64,000 nucleotides of DNA from Streptacidiphilus neutrinimicus (GCF_000787815.1 NZ_BBPO01000003.1:186160-250159); one strand, 5' to 3'; shown: positions 54,214-62,707, numbered from the stretch's first letter. Numbers and translations: made by a program. The notes: generated from the letters alone by a model not told the origin.

Positions 54214-55221
54214 ATGAAAACGCGTCACATCTACCACGCCGTCGACTCCCACACCGAAGGCATGCCGACCCGCGTCATCACCGGCGGGGTCGGCGTCATC
54301 CCCGGTGCGACCATGGCCGAGCGGCGGCTGCACTTCCAGGCGCACCTGGACGACCTGCGCACGCTGCTGATGTACGAACCCCGCGGCCACGCCGCGATGA
54401 GCGGGGCGATCCTGCAGCCGCCGACCCGGCCCGACGCCGACTACGGGGTGCTGTTCATCGAAGTGTCCGGCGTTCTGCCGATGTGCGGGCACGGGACGAT
54501 CGGGGTGGCCACCGTGCTCGTGGAGACCGGGATGGTGCCGGTCACGGAGCCGGTCACGACCGTGCGGCTGGACACCCCTGCCGGGCTCGTCACCGTCGAC
54601 GTCGCCGTGGAGGACGGCTCGGCGACAGCCGTCACGCTCACCAACGTGCCGTCGTTCTGCGCGCGGCTCGACGCGAAGGCGCACGTGCCGGGGTACGGGG
54701 AGATCCGGTACGACCTCGCCTTCGGCGGCAACTTCTACGCCATCGTCGAACTCGACGACTACCGGCTGCCGTTCGACCGCGAGCGGGCCACCAAGGAGCA
54801 GCTCCTGAAGGCGGGGCTGGCGACCATGGCGGCCGTCAACGCGGCGGACGAGCCCGTCCACCCCGAGGACCCGGGGATCCACGGGGTGCACCACGTGTAC
54901 TTCGCCGCGCCCGGGTCGACCGCCGCGCACTCGCGGCACGCCATGGCGATCCACCCGGGCTGGTTCGACCGCTCGCCCTGCGGGACGGGTACCTCCGCGC
55001 GGATGGCGCAGCTCCACGCGCGCGGTGAGCTCGCGCTGGGCGCGGAGTTCGTCAACGAGTCGTACATCGGCACGCGGTTCCTCGGACGGCTGGTCGAGGA
55101 GACCACCGTCGCCGGGCGCCCGGCGGTCGTGCCCACGGTCACGGGGCGGGCCTGGATCACCGGGACCGCGCAGTACTTCCTCGACCCGACGGACCCGTTC
55201 CCCAGAGGGTTCCTGCTCTGA
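54214..55221 (+). CDS. 4-hydroxyproline 2-epimerase (proline racemase family)
   Basis: A 335-residue two-lobed cofactor-independent enzyme that turns trans-4-hydroxy-L-proline into cis-4-hydroxy-D-proline. Both catalytic cysteines are present: C91 in MCGHGTIG and C256 in SPCGTGTSA. The MCGHG form and the gene context favour hydroxyproline epimerase over proline racemase (MCGHN) or the Thr-containing dehydratases. ATG 54214 is used; a TTG one codon upstream is possible. It is separated from the deaminase by repeat E and a 36-nt leader. Confidence 0.9.
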   Translation: MKTRHIYHAVDSHTEGMPTRVITGGVGVIPGATMAERRLHFQAHLDDLRTLLMYEPRGHAAMSGAILQPPTRPDADYGVLFIEVSGVLPMCGHGTIGVATVLVETGMVPVTEPVTTVRLDTPAGLVTVDVAVEDGSATAVTLTNVPSFCARLDAKAHVPGYGEIRYDLAFGGNFYAIVELDDYRLPFDRERATKEQLLKAGLATMAAVNAADEPVHPEDPGIHGVHHVYFAAPGSTAAHSRHAMAIHPGWFDRSPCGTGTSARMAQLHARGELALGAEFVNESYIGTRFLGRLVEETTVAGRPAVVPTVTGRAWITGTAQYFLDPTDPFPRGFLL

Positions 55222-55234
55222 CCGGCCGTTCGGG

Positions 55235-56347
55235 CTATTGCAGGCCGTCGGCGCGGCACGCCGACGCGTACGTCGGCGTGCAGATCTGGCCCACCGTGTA
55301 GAGGCCGTCCGCGATCACGGTCTGCTTGATGTTGTCCTTGGTGAGCAGCACCGGGGTGAGCAGGTCCGCGTGCACGTCGTCGCCGGAGGCGCTGATCTTC
55401 ATGGCGGCGGCGAGCGCGCCGATGTCGCGGCCCTGCAGCAGGTCGACGGCGAGCTCGGCGGCGGCCTCGGCCTCCGGCTTGTACGCCTTGTAGACGGTGT
55501 AGGACTGGGTGCCGGCCACGATCCGCTGGATCGCGTCCAGTTGGGCGTCCTGGCCGCCGATCGGGACGCCGGTGAGCCCGGCCGTCCGCATCGCGCTGAC
55601 GATGCCTGCGGCCATGCCGTCGTTCGCGGAGTAGAAGCCCGCGATGTTCTTCGCGCCGAGCTGGTTGATCGCGGCGGTCGCCTTCTCCGCCGCGACGTCC
55701 GGCTTCCACATGCCGGAGGCGTCGTAGGCGACGTTCACCTTGCCCTGCACCGCGGCCAGGAAGCCGCGTTCGAAGTCGATCGAGTTGGGGTCGGCGGCGT
55801 CGCCGTCGATCTCCACGACCTTGGCCGACGGCGTGGCGGCCGGGCCCATCGCGTCCAGCAGGCCCTGGCCCTGCAGTTCGCCGACCTTCTCGTTGTCGAA
55901 CGAGACGTAGGCGTCGACCGGGCCCTGGGCCAGGCGGTCGTAGGCGACGACCTTGATGCCCTTGGCCTTCGCCGTCTCGATGGAGGACTTGATCTGCGCG
56001 GAGTCCTGCGCGTCGATCACGAGCACGCCGACGCCCGCGTCGATCATCGTCCGCACCTGCTGCGCCTGCGTCTGCGCGCTGCCGCCCGCGTTGGCGTACC
56101 GCACCTGGACGTTCGGGGCCAGGGCCTGCACCTTGGCCTCGAACAGCGGCTTGTCGAACTGCTCGTACCGGGTCGCGGTGTCCTCCGGCAGCAGCAGACC
56201 GATCATCTGCGGCGCGGCGCTCGCGCTCCCGTCCGACCCGGCGGCGACGGACGCGCCGCCCGAGCCGGAGCCGCACGCGCAGAGCCCGAAGCCAAGGGCC
56301 ACGGCCAGTGCGGTGACGGCCGGTGTGCGCTTCAAGCTGCGGTTCAT
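55235..56347 (-). CDS. Sugar-type ABC transporter substrate-binding lipoprotein (orphan)
   Basis: A 370-residue periplasmic-binding-protein type 1 protein of the RbsB/XylF class. N-terminal lipoprotein signal with LCAC ending at C25, then an Ala/Ser/Gly linker, two-lobe fold with VGELQGQGLLDAMG, FYSANDGMAAGIVSAM and IGGQDAQLDAIQRI as in xylose/ribose binders. AGGAGG lies upstream of the ATG. No permease or ATPase gene is adjacent, so it must share components encoded elsewhere or serve as a sensor. It ends 13 nt from the convergent epimerase gene. Confidence 0.88.
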   Translation of the reverse strand: MNRSLKRTPAVTALAVALGFGLCACGSGSGGASVAAGSDGSASAAPQMIGLLLPEDTATRYEQFDKPLFEAKVQALAPNVQVRYANAGGSAQTQAQQVRTMIDAGVGVLVIDAQDSAQIKSSIETAKAKGIKVVAYDRLAQGPVDAYVSFDNEKVGELQGQGLLDAMGPAATPSAKVVEIDGDAADPNSIDFERGFLAAVQGKVNVAYDASGMWKPDVAAEKATAAINQLGAKNIAGFYSANDGMAAGIVSAMRTAGLTGVPIGGQDAQLDAIQRIVAGTQSYTVYKAYKPEAEAAAELAVDLLQGRDIGALAAAMKISASGDDVHADLLTPVLLTKDNIKQTVIADGLYTVGQICTPTYASACRADGLQ

Positions 56348-56495
56348 CCGGGCGGTGCCTCCTTGCCGAGGTCACCGGGTGCGGCGACCTGAGTGGCAGG
56401 GAGTCAACCGGCGCCGGTGGGCCACGTCAAGAAGTGAACACCCAGCCGTTACCACACGGACATCTTCGTTCACGCTCGAAATCGAGCCCGAGGCC

Positions 56496-57803
56496 TCACA
56501 CCTGACCGGCCGCCATGTCCATCAGCCGTCCGAGCACCCGCTCGCCGTCCAGGCGGACGCCGTCGTGCTCCCACTCGTTGGTCACCCAGGCGCGGACCGA
56601 GCCGACATCGGCCGCGGTGTGCAGCGACAGCTGGGCGTCGACGTACATGTCGTCGAAGTAGACCGCCGCCGCGACCGGGACCTGGTTGGCCGCGAGGCGG
56701 CTCCGGTCGTAGAGGGCGGGCCAGTCGGCGCGTTCGGCGAGCAGCTCGGCCGCGTCGGCGAACGGCCGCAGCGCGGCGACGTCCCGGAACATCCAGGGGA
56801 GGATCATCTCGCCGGTCAGCAGCAGCGGGTCGGCGTCCTCGGCGAACTGCGGCAGGGAGTCCAGCACCCGCTGTGCGGCCCAGTTCGTCGCGCCGGACCC
56901 CGGCTGGCCGTAGATCGACTCGTGCAGGACGCCGAACAGCGGGTTGGCGACCAGGCCCGTCAGGCGGGCCACCTCGTCCAGGAACACGTCGGTGGGCGCT
57001 CCGTCGGCGTCGAGCGCCTCGTCCAGCAGCCAGTGCAGGCGCTCGAAGCCCGCCCCCATGCCCAGCTCCAGCCCGAGGAAGCGCAGCCGCCGGACCGTCA
57101 GCAGGTCGCCGTCCGGCAGCCGGGCGGGCTCCTGCGCGAGTCGGCGGGCGAGACGTCGCAGGGTCTCCTGGTCGTCCGGGTAGCGCGCGGCGAAGGCGGC
57201 GTTCTTGGCCTGCACACGGGGAGCCGTCGCGCGGTAGACCTCCTCCGCGGTGGCCTCCAGGCCGGCCAGGCCGCCGGTCACGTAGCAGGCGGCGAGGCCT
57301 TCGGGCGCCTGGGACAGGTATGTCAGGGTGAGAAAGCCGCCGTAGCTCTGGCCGAGTGTCTCCCAGGGCCGACCGCCGGTCAGCTGCCGCCGGATCAGCT
57401 CGGCGTCGGCGACGATCGAGTCCGCGCGGAAGAGGCCGAGGTGCTCGGCGAGCGCGGCTGCGGAGGGGAACCGCGCGGCTGTGCGCCCCGTGATCGGGGT
57501 GCTGCGTCCGGTCCCGCGTTGGTCCAGCAGCAGCACGCGGTGGGTCCGCAGCGCGCGGCGCAGCCAGGACGGGTTGCCGGCGGTCGGCCGCGGCGCCTTG
57601 CCGCCCGGGCCGCCCTGCAGGAACAGCAACCACGGCAGGTCCTGCTCGGCCTTCGCCGGATCCGCGACCTCGCGGGCGAAGACCTCGACGCTGCCGCGGG
57701 CCGGGTCGTGATGGTCCAGCGGGACGGTGAAGGTGCGGTCGGTGACGGCGAGGCCGGGGATCCGGAGGCTACGGCTGCGGGGCTCGGGCAGGGGAGCGGT
57801 CAT
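56496..57803 (-). CDS. Alpha/beta hydrolase, prolyl aminopeptidase-like (S33)
   Basis: A 435-residue S33-type hydrolase. Oxyanion motif FLQGGPGGKAP, DQRGTGRST, nucleophile S153 in GQSYGGFLT, and a C-terminal candidate catalytic His in NEWEHDGVRL. The family releases N-terminal proline or related residues from peptides. It lies divergently beside the GntR gene of the hydroxyproline cluster, so a role in freeing (hydroxy)proline from peptides is attractive but inferred. ATG at 57803 gives the usual length; no strong ribosome site. Confidence 0.85.
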   Translation of the reverse strand: MTAPLPEPRSRSLRIPGLAVTDRTFTVPLDHHDPARGSVEVFAREVADPAKAEQDLPWLLFLQGGPGGKAPRPTAGNPSWLRRALRTHRVLLLDQRGTGRSTPITGRTAARFPSAAALAEHLGLFRADSIVADAELIRRQLTGGRPWETLGQSYGGFLTLTYLSQAPEGLAACYVTGGLAGLEATAEEVYRATAPRVQAKNAAFAARYPDDQETLRRLARRLAQEPARLPDGDLLTVRRLRFLGLELGMGAGFERLHWLLDEALDADGAPTDVFLDEVARLTGLVANPLFGVLHESIYGQPGSGATNWAAQRVLDSLPQFAEDADPLLLTGEMILPWMFRDVAALRPFADAAELLAERADWPALYDRSRLAANQVPVAAAVYFDDMYVDAQLSLHTAADVGSVRAWVTNEWEHDGVRLDGERVLGRLMDMAAGQV

Positions 57804-57868
57804 GGGTGCGGCGGGTTCCGTTCTGCGCGGGGCTTCGGCGGTACACCGTGATGGTGCAGGATGATGTT

Positions 57869-57884
57869 TCACATAACCATGAGC
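57869..57884. promoter_or_regulatory. Candidate GntR operator in the GntR/hydrolase divergent region
   Basis: TCACATAACCATGAGC matches 11 of 16 positions of the site at 50258-50273, with ACATA and TGAGC identical and equally spaced. It lies 13 nt before the GntR start. Confidence 0.45.
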
Positions 57885-57897
57885 CGAGAGGTCCGAG

Positions 57898-58587
57898 GTG
57901 AACCCGGAGTCCATCGACAGCGACGGCGGCGGGCTCAACCTGCCCTCGGTCCAGGCCCGCCGCAGCCTTCGCGAGCAGGTCACCCACGCACTGCGCGCCG
58001 CGCTCGTCGCAGGCGAGCTGCGGCCCGGCATCGTCTACTCCGCGCCGGTCCTGGCGGGCGAGTTCGGCGTCTCGGCTACGCCCGTGCGCGAGGCGATGCT
58101 CGATCTCGCCAAGGAGGGCCTGGTCGAGGTCGTCCGCAACAAGGGCTTTCGCGTCATCGGCCTGACCGAGCAGGACCTGGACGACTTCACCGAGATCCGC
58201 GAGCTGATCGAGATCCCGGCCACCGTCCGCGTCGCCGAGACCGCCACCCCCGAGCAGTTGGAGCCGCTGCGCGCACACGCCCGCGCCATCGTCGACGCGG
58301 CGCGCGCGGGCGACCTGGTGGGCTACATCGAGTCGGACCGCCTCTTCCACCTCGGCCTGCTCGCCCTCCACGGCAACCGCCACCTCGTCGACACCGTGCG
58401 CGAGCTCCGCAGTCGCTCCCGCCTGTACGGCCTCCAGACGCTGGTCTCCGCGGGCAGCCTGGTCGACTCGGCTGAAGAGCACGAACGCCTCCTCGACGCG
58501 ATGCTCGCCCGCGACCTCCCGGCCGTCGAGCGTCTGATCGCCGAACACCTCGGCCACGTCCGCCGTCTGTGGGCGCAGGGCGACTGA
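57898..58587 (+). CDS. GntR family transcriptional regulator (FadR/FCD subfamily)
   Basis: A 229-residue regulator: N-terminal winged helix (LRPGIVYSAPVLAGEFGVSATPVREAML, about residues 40-67) and C-terminal all-helical FCD domain with the metal/ligand-binding Asp and His residues in ESDRLFHLGLLAL, AEEHERLLDAML and AEHLGHVRRL. FadR-type GntR proteins usually control hydroxyproline and other amino-acid catabolic operons. GTG with GAGAGG upstream. It converges with the next gene at a 1-nt distance. Confidence 0.9.
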   Translation: MNPESIDSDGGGLNLPSVQARRSLREQVTHALRAALVAGELRPGIVYSAPVLAGEFGVSATPVREAMLDLAKEGLVEVVRNKGFRVIGLTEQDLDDFTEIRELIEIPATVRVAETATPEQLEPLRAHARAIVDAARAGDLVGYIESDRLFHLGLLALHGNRHLVDTVRELRSRSRLYGLQTLVSAGSLVDSAEEHERLLDAMLARDLPAVERLIAEHLGHVRRLWAQGD

Positions 58588-58588
58588 C

Positions 58589-59101
58589 TCACCCTGCGCA
58601 TTGCGAGCCGACGACGTCGAACAACGGCCGGCCGTCCAGCTCTGCGGTGATGTCCGGCGCCCAGCCGCGTGCGAGCGCCTCGTCGAGCAGCGCACGGACC
58701 GCTCCGGGCTCGTGCAGGTTCAGCCACCTCCCGGCCGCGGTGCCCACCGCGCCGGAGTGCAGGTAGCCGTCCGGCACGAGCCGCCCGGGCGTTTGGCTGA
58801 ACACGAGGCTCAGCCGCCCGGCCGTGCGGAACCGACGGAGCGTCAGGATCTCGCGGCAGTCGAGGAAGCGGTGGCGGCCCGTCGCGGGGTCCTCCACGCA
58901 CTGGTGGTCGTGGCCGACGGTCCACAGATACGTGGCGTCGCCGACGAGGAGCCGACGGGCTCGGCGACTGCGTCTGGGCACAGCGCAGCGTAGCCCGGCG
59001 GGCACCGCGCGCGCTGCGCGCTGACCGGCCGTCCCCGTCGCGGGGTTGGGGCGCGTGGGGCGCGGGTGCCGGGTGTCGTCCGACCTCGCCGGAGGCGTCA
59101 T
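58589..59101 (-). CDS. Hypothetical protein coupled to lysE
   Basis: A 170-residue protein of unknown function. N-terminal 50 residues are Arg/Pro/Thr-rich; the rest (RRLLVGDATYLWTVGHDH, FLDCREILTLRRF, GRLVPDGYLHSGAVG, RWLNLHEPGAVRALLDEALA) looks like a conserved soluble domain that I have seen as a hypothetical protein in streptomycetes. The start at 59101 is supported by an ATGA overlap with the lysE stop, implying translational coupling to the exporter. Confidence 0.7.
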   Translation of the reverse strand: MTPPARSDDTRHPRPTRPNPATGTAGQRAARAVPAGLRCAVPRRSRRARRLLVGDATYLWTVGHDHQCVEDPATGRHRFLDCREILTLRRFRTAGRLSLVFSQTPGRLVPDGYLHSGAVGTAAGRWLNLHEPGAVRALLDEALARGWAPDITAELDGRPLFDVVGSQCAG

Positions 59102-59709
59102 GCGCCGGCGGCGAGGCTCAGGCCGGTGAGGAGCATGGTGGTGGCGACCAGGGCGTCCAGGGCGCGCCAGGAGGAGGCGCGGCGGAAGAAGGGGGCCAGG
59201 AGGCGGGCGCCGAAGCCGAGGGCGGTGAACCAGCAGAGGCTGGCCGTGGCGGCGCCGACGGCGAACTGCCAGCGGAGCTGGCCGTGGCCGGCGGCGACCG
59301 CGCCGAGGAGGAGGACGGTGTCGAGGTAGACGTGGGGGTTGAGCCACGTCATCGCGAGGCAGGTGAGGACCGCGCGGCGGCCGGAGTGGACGGCGGGGCC
59401 GCTCGCCTCCAGGGACGAGGGGCGGAGGGCGCGCCGCGCGGCCAGCAGCGCGTAGCAGAGCAGGAACGCCGCGCCCACGGCGCGGATCGCGGTGAGCGCG
59501 GCGGGCCAGGCCGTCACCAGCACGCCGAGGCCGCCCACGCCGCAGGCGATCAGCACCGCGTCCGAGACCGCGCAGATGGCGACCACCGGCAGCACCGCCT
59601 TGCGGCGGATCCCCTGGCGCAGCACGAAGGCGTTCTGCGCGCCGATGGCGACGATGAGCGAGAGGCCGGTTCCGAAGCCGGCCGCGGCGGCGGTGAGTGC
59701 GTTCCCCAT
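59098..59709 (-). CDS. LysE/ArgO family amino-acid exporter
   Basis: A 203-residue membrane protein with about six helices and the LysE signature near the N-terminus (GFGTGLSLIVAIGAQNAFVLRQG, about residues 11-33) and WLNPHVYLDTVLLLG in the middle. It exports lysine or arginine. Divergent from a LysR/ArgP-type regulator 65 nt away and overlapping a downstream hypothetical gene by 4 nt. Substrate is inferred from the family and regulator. Confidence 0.92.
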   Translation of the reverse strand: MGNALTAAAAGFGTGLSLIVAIGAQNAFVLRQGIRRKAVLPVVAICAVSDAVLIACGVGGLGVLVTAWPAALTAIRAVGAAFLLCYALLAARRALRPSSLEASGPAVHSGRRAVLTCLAMTWLNPHVYLDTVLLLGAVAAGHGQLRWQFAVGAATASLCWFTALGFGARLLAPFFRRASSWRALDALVATTMLLTGLSLAAGA

Positions 59710-59760
59710 GGCCCCACCGTAGGAACGGGCCGCCGCTAAGGCCAGCTAAAGGTTTTTACG

Positions 59761-59766
59761 TACCAT
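59761..59766 (+). promoter_or_regulatory. Probable -10 of a leaderless lysR-type transcript
   Basis: TACCAT lies at -14 to -9 from the GTG at 59775 in a short AT-rich stretch of the divergent gap; no Shine-Dalgarno is present. Confidence 0.45.
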
Positions 59767-59774
59767 TAGCGCTC

Positions 59775-60701
59775 GTGAAGAACGAGCTGCCGCACGACCT
59801 GGTCCGGACCCTCCTGGCCGTCGTCGACGAGGGCACCTTCGACGCCGCCGCGGCGGTGCTCCACGTCACGCCCTCCGCCGTCAGCCAGCGCGTCAAGGCG
59901 CTGGAGCAGCGCGCCGGGCGCGTCCTGCTCACCCGCACCCGGCCGGTGCGGGCCACCGAGTCCGGGCAGGTCGTCGTCCGCTACGCCCGCCAGCTCGCGC
60001 GGCTCGAAGGGGACGCCAGGGCCGCGCTCGGCATGGATGGGGAGTCGGACGCCGGGACGGCCGCCGCGCCGACCTGGCTCGCGATCGCCGTCAACGCCGA
60101 CTCGCTCGCCACCTGGTTCGTGCCCGCCCTGTCCGCGCTCACGCAGGACGCCCGGATCCACCTCGACCTGCGGCGCGAGGACGAGGCCCACACGACGGAA
60201 CTGCTGCGCGAGGGCGAGGTGCTGGCCGCCGTCACCTCCTCGCCCGACCCGGTCGCCGGCTGCTCGGTCCGCCCCCTCGGCGCGATGCGCTATCTCCCGG
60301 TCGCCACGCCGGCCTTCGCCGCGCGCTGGTTGACAGGCGAGCCCGGGGACTGGGCCCCGCGCGCGCCGGTGGTCTGCTTCGACCGCCGCGACGACCTGCA
60401 GGACGCGTTCGCCCGTGAGGCGACCGGCGGTCGGCCCGCCTCTCGTCTGCGCCACTACGTGCCGTCGAGCGAGGGCTTCGCCCAGGCCGTCACCGCCGGT
60501 CTCGGCTGGGGGCTGGTGCCGGAAGAGGAGGCGAGCGCGGGGCTGCGCTCGGGCGCGCTGGTCGCGGTCCTGCCGGACCGGACGTTCGACGTGCCGCTGT
60601 TCTGGCAGCAGTGGCGCCTCGACTCGCCCGCCCTGGCGGTCGTCGCCGAGGCCGTCGCCTCCGCCGCCGCGCACAGCCTGCGCAACCCGCCGACGGCCTG
60701 A
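59775..60701 (+). CDS. LysR family regulator (ArgP/LysG type)
   Basis: A 308-residue LysR-type regulator: N-terminal HTH (AAAAVLHVTPSAVSQRVKAL) in the ArgP-specific context LVRTLLAVVDEGTFDAA, and a C-terminal ligand domain (IAVNADSLATWFVPALSAL). ArgP/LysG proteins activate LysE/ArgO exporters in response to lysine or arginine; it is divergent from lysE. GTG at 59775 gives the family-typical N-terminus VKNELPHDLVRTL; extension upstream would run into the lysE promoter. Confidence 0.92.
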   Translation: MKNELPHDLVRTLLAVVDEGTFDAAAAVLHVTPSAVSQRVKALEQRAGRVLLTRTRPVRATESGQVVVRYARQLARLEGDARAALGMDGESDAGTAAAPTWLAIAVNADSLATWFVPALSALTQDARIHLDLRREDEAHTTELLREGEVLAAVTSSPDPVAGCSVRPLGAMRYLPVATPAFAARWLTGEPGDWAPRAPVVCFDRRDDLQDAFAREATGGRPASRLRHYVPSSEGFAQAVTAGLGWGLVPEEEASAGLRSGALVAVLPDRTFDVPLFWQQWRLDSPALAVVAEAVASAAAHSLRNPPTA

Positions 60702-60723
60702 CGGACCGCTGCGGACACGCCGA

Positions 60724-60755
60724 AGGGGTCTTCCGCCGGGCGGCGGGAGACCCCT
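60724..60755. terminator. Bidirectional terminator between LysR and MFS genes
   Basis: AGGGGTCTTCCGCC (60724-60737) pairs with GGCGGGAGACCCCT (60742-60755) with one wobble, in the 64-nt convergent gap. Confidence 0.85.
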
Positions 60756-60765
60756 CGTCTGCGCC

Positions 60766-62226
60766 CTACCTCTCGCGCGGCAGCAACTGCGTCAGGCCTG
60801 CCAGGCCCAGCTCCATCACCGCGAGGACCAGCACGCCCGCCTCGAAGGCGTGGGCGTAGCCGCCGCCGAGGGAGCCGTAGAAGACCAGGCCCACCACCGC
60901 CACCCCGACCGCGCCGCCCAGCTGCTGCAGCGTGGTGATGACGCCGGAGGCCGCCCCGACCAGGTGGTTCGCGACGCGGCTCAGTGACGCGCCGGTCAGC
61001 GGGCCGAGGACCAGGCCCATGCCGACACCGTCGACGACCAGGCCCGGGATCAGCCACAGCACCCGGGCCGTGCCCGGCGCGTCGCCCGCGAGGCGAGCGC
61101 CCTCCCACAGCAGGCCCAGGCCGAGCGCCATGCCGACCGCGCCGAGGGTGACCGCCTGCCGGCCCAGGCGGGCGGCGACCACGTCCGAGCGCAGCGAGCT
61201 GGCGAAGTAGCCCAGCGCCAGCACGGTGAAGACCAGGCCCGAGGTCAGCGGGTCCAGACCGCGGCCGAGCTGCAGGTAGAGGGCGAGGATCAGGAAGAAC
61301 GAGCCCTGCCCGGCCGCGAAGAGCACCTGCGTGACCGAGCCGAGGGCGAAGGCCCGCCCGCGGAAGAGCTCCGGCGGCACGAGCGGGAAGCCGCCGCGCG
61401 CCGCCAGACGGCGCTGGTGGGCTGCGAAGACGACGAGCAGGACCACCGAGGCGGCCATGGTGAGCCAGGTCCACAGTGGCCAGCCGGCCTGGCGGCCCTG
61501 GATCAGCGGCAGCAGCAGCGCCACCAGCGCGGTGGAGATCAGCGCCATCCCGGCGTTGTCCAGGCGTGGGCGCCTCGGCGCGCGGGACTCGGGCAGGCTG
61601 CGACGGACCATCGCCAGCGCGGCGAGACCGACCGGGATGTTGATCAGGAAGCAGGAGCGCCAGTCGCTGCCGAAGACGTCCGCCTTGATCAGCAGGCCGC
61701 CGACGAGTTGGCCGCACACCCCGCCGAGCCCCATGGTGACGGCGTAGAGGGCGATCGCGCGGGCCTGGGCGGCGCCCTGGTACGCGGTGCGGATGATGGC
61801 GAGCACCTGAGGCGCCATCAGCGCGGCGGCCAGGCCCTGCGCGACGCGGGCGGCGACGAGCAGGTCGATGTCGGGGGCCAGCCCGCAGGCGGCGGACGCG
61901 GAGGTGAACAGGCCGAGCCCGAGCGCGAACATCCGGCGTCGGCCGTGGATGTCGCCCAGTCGCCCCGCGCTGATCAGACCGGCGGCCAGGGCCAGCGAAT
62001 AGCCGACCATGATCCACTGGATCGCCCCGGAGGAGGCGCCCAGTCCGCGCTGCATCGACGGGATGGCCACGTTGACGATGAAGAAGTCGAGCGCGTACAT
62101 GAACGTGGCGGTCAGGACCACCGGGAGCAGCCCGCGCCGGACACCGGTTCCGCCGGCGTCGTGGGCGAGGCGCTGGTCCGGGACGGCCGGGGTGGCCTGG
62201 GCGGCCGGGACACGGGTGCTGGACAT
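60766..62226 (-). CDS. MFS transporter, DHA2 family
   Basis: A 486-residue protein with about 14 hydrophobic spans, helix-1 motif ALDFFIVNVAIPSMQRGLG, motif-A loop GRLGDIHGRRRMFALGLG and helix-5 region TMGLGGVCGQLVGG. A proton-driven exporter, perhaps of an antibiotic or pigment. ATG at 62226 is chosen over upstream codons, which run through a terminator-like hairpin. It lies downstream of a SnoaL-like gene in the same direction and near a LAL-type regulator. Confidence 0.9.
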   Translation of the reverse strand: MSSTRVPAAQATPAVPDQRLAHDAGGTGVRRGLLPVVLTATFMYALDFFIVNVAIPSMQRGLGASSGAIQWIMVGYSLALAAGLISAGRLGDIHGRRRMFALGLGLFTSASAACGLAPDIDLLVAARVAQGLAAALMAPQVLAIIRTAYQGAAQARAIALYAVTMGLGGVCGQLVGGLLIKADVFGSDWRSCFLINIPVGLAALAMVRRSLPESRAPRRPRLDNAGMALISTALVALLLPLIQGRQAGWPLWTWLTMAASVVLLVVFAAHQRRLAARGGFPLVPPELFRGRAFALGSVTQVLFAAGQGSFFLILALYLQLGRGLDPLTSGLVFTVLALGYFASSLRSDVVAARLGRQAVTLGAVGMALGLGLLWEGARLAGDAPGTARVLWLIPGLVVDGVGMGLVLGPLTGASLSRVANHLVGAASGVITTLQQLGGAVGVAVVGLVFYGSLGGGYAHAFEAGVLVLAVMELGLAGLTQLLPRER

Positions 62227-62278
62227 GGTCTGCTTCCGCTTCTCTGAGGACTGACGGCGTGCGGAGGTGGGTGTCGGG

Positions 62279-62310
62279 CCGCGCGGGGCTGTGGGAGCAG
62301 CCCCGCGCGG
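62279..62310. terminator. Hairpin between the SnoaL-like and MFS genes
   Basis: CCGCGCGGGGCT (62279-62290) pairs perfectly with AGCCCCGCGCGG (62299-62310) around an 8-nt loop, between two genes read on the minus strand. Probably a terminator or attenuator that separates their expression. Confidence 0.7.
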
Positions 62311-62329
62311 GGCTCGGGGATCCGCGGGC

Positions 62330-62707
62330 TCAGACCGCGGGCACCTTGTCGAGGAAGCCGTGGACCTGGGCGATCCGGCCCGCGGCGTCGGCGACCAGGA
62401 CGTCGAAGCCGACCACCAGCGCCTCGCCGCCCGCCGGGCCCAGCTCCCAGCTGAACCGGGCGATGTCGTGATGCGCGTCGACCGGGCCGCCGAGCCGGAA
62501 GACCAGCCCGGGGAACTGCGCCTGCACCGCGCCCAGTGTGGCGTCGACCGCGTCGCGGCCCTCCGCCGCGACCAGCGGGTCGGTGTAGCGGGCGTCCTCG
62601 GCCCAGCTCGCGTCGACGAGGCGGCGGCGCGCGGCCGGGTCGGTCTCGTTCCAGGCGGCGATGTAGCGGTCGGCCAGGTCCTGCAGGGTGGTGGCGGTGG
62701 TGTCCAT
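62330..62707 (-). CDS. SnoaL-like/NTF2-fold protein
   Basis: A 125-residue NTF2-superfamily protein (LADRYIAAWNETDPAARRRL, WAEDARYTDPLVAAEGRDAV, FSWELGPAGGEALVVGFDVL), the SnoaL_2-like fold found in small enzymes and binding proteins of polyketide and steroid-like metabolism. Catalytic role not determinable. GAGGAG precedes the ATG. Next to an MFS exporter and divergent from a LAL regulator. Confidence 0.85.
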   Translation of the reverse strand: MDTTATTLQDLADRYIAAWNETDPAARRRLVDASWAEDARYTDPLVAAEGRDAVDATLGAVQAQFPGLVFRLGGPVDAHHDIARFSWELGPAGGEALVVGFDVLVADAAGRIAQVHGFLDKVPAV

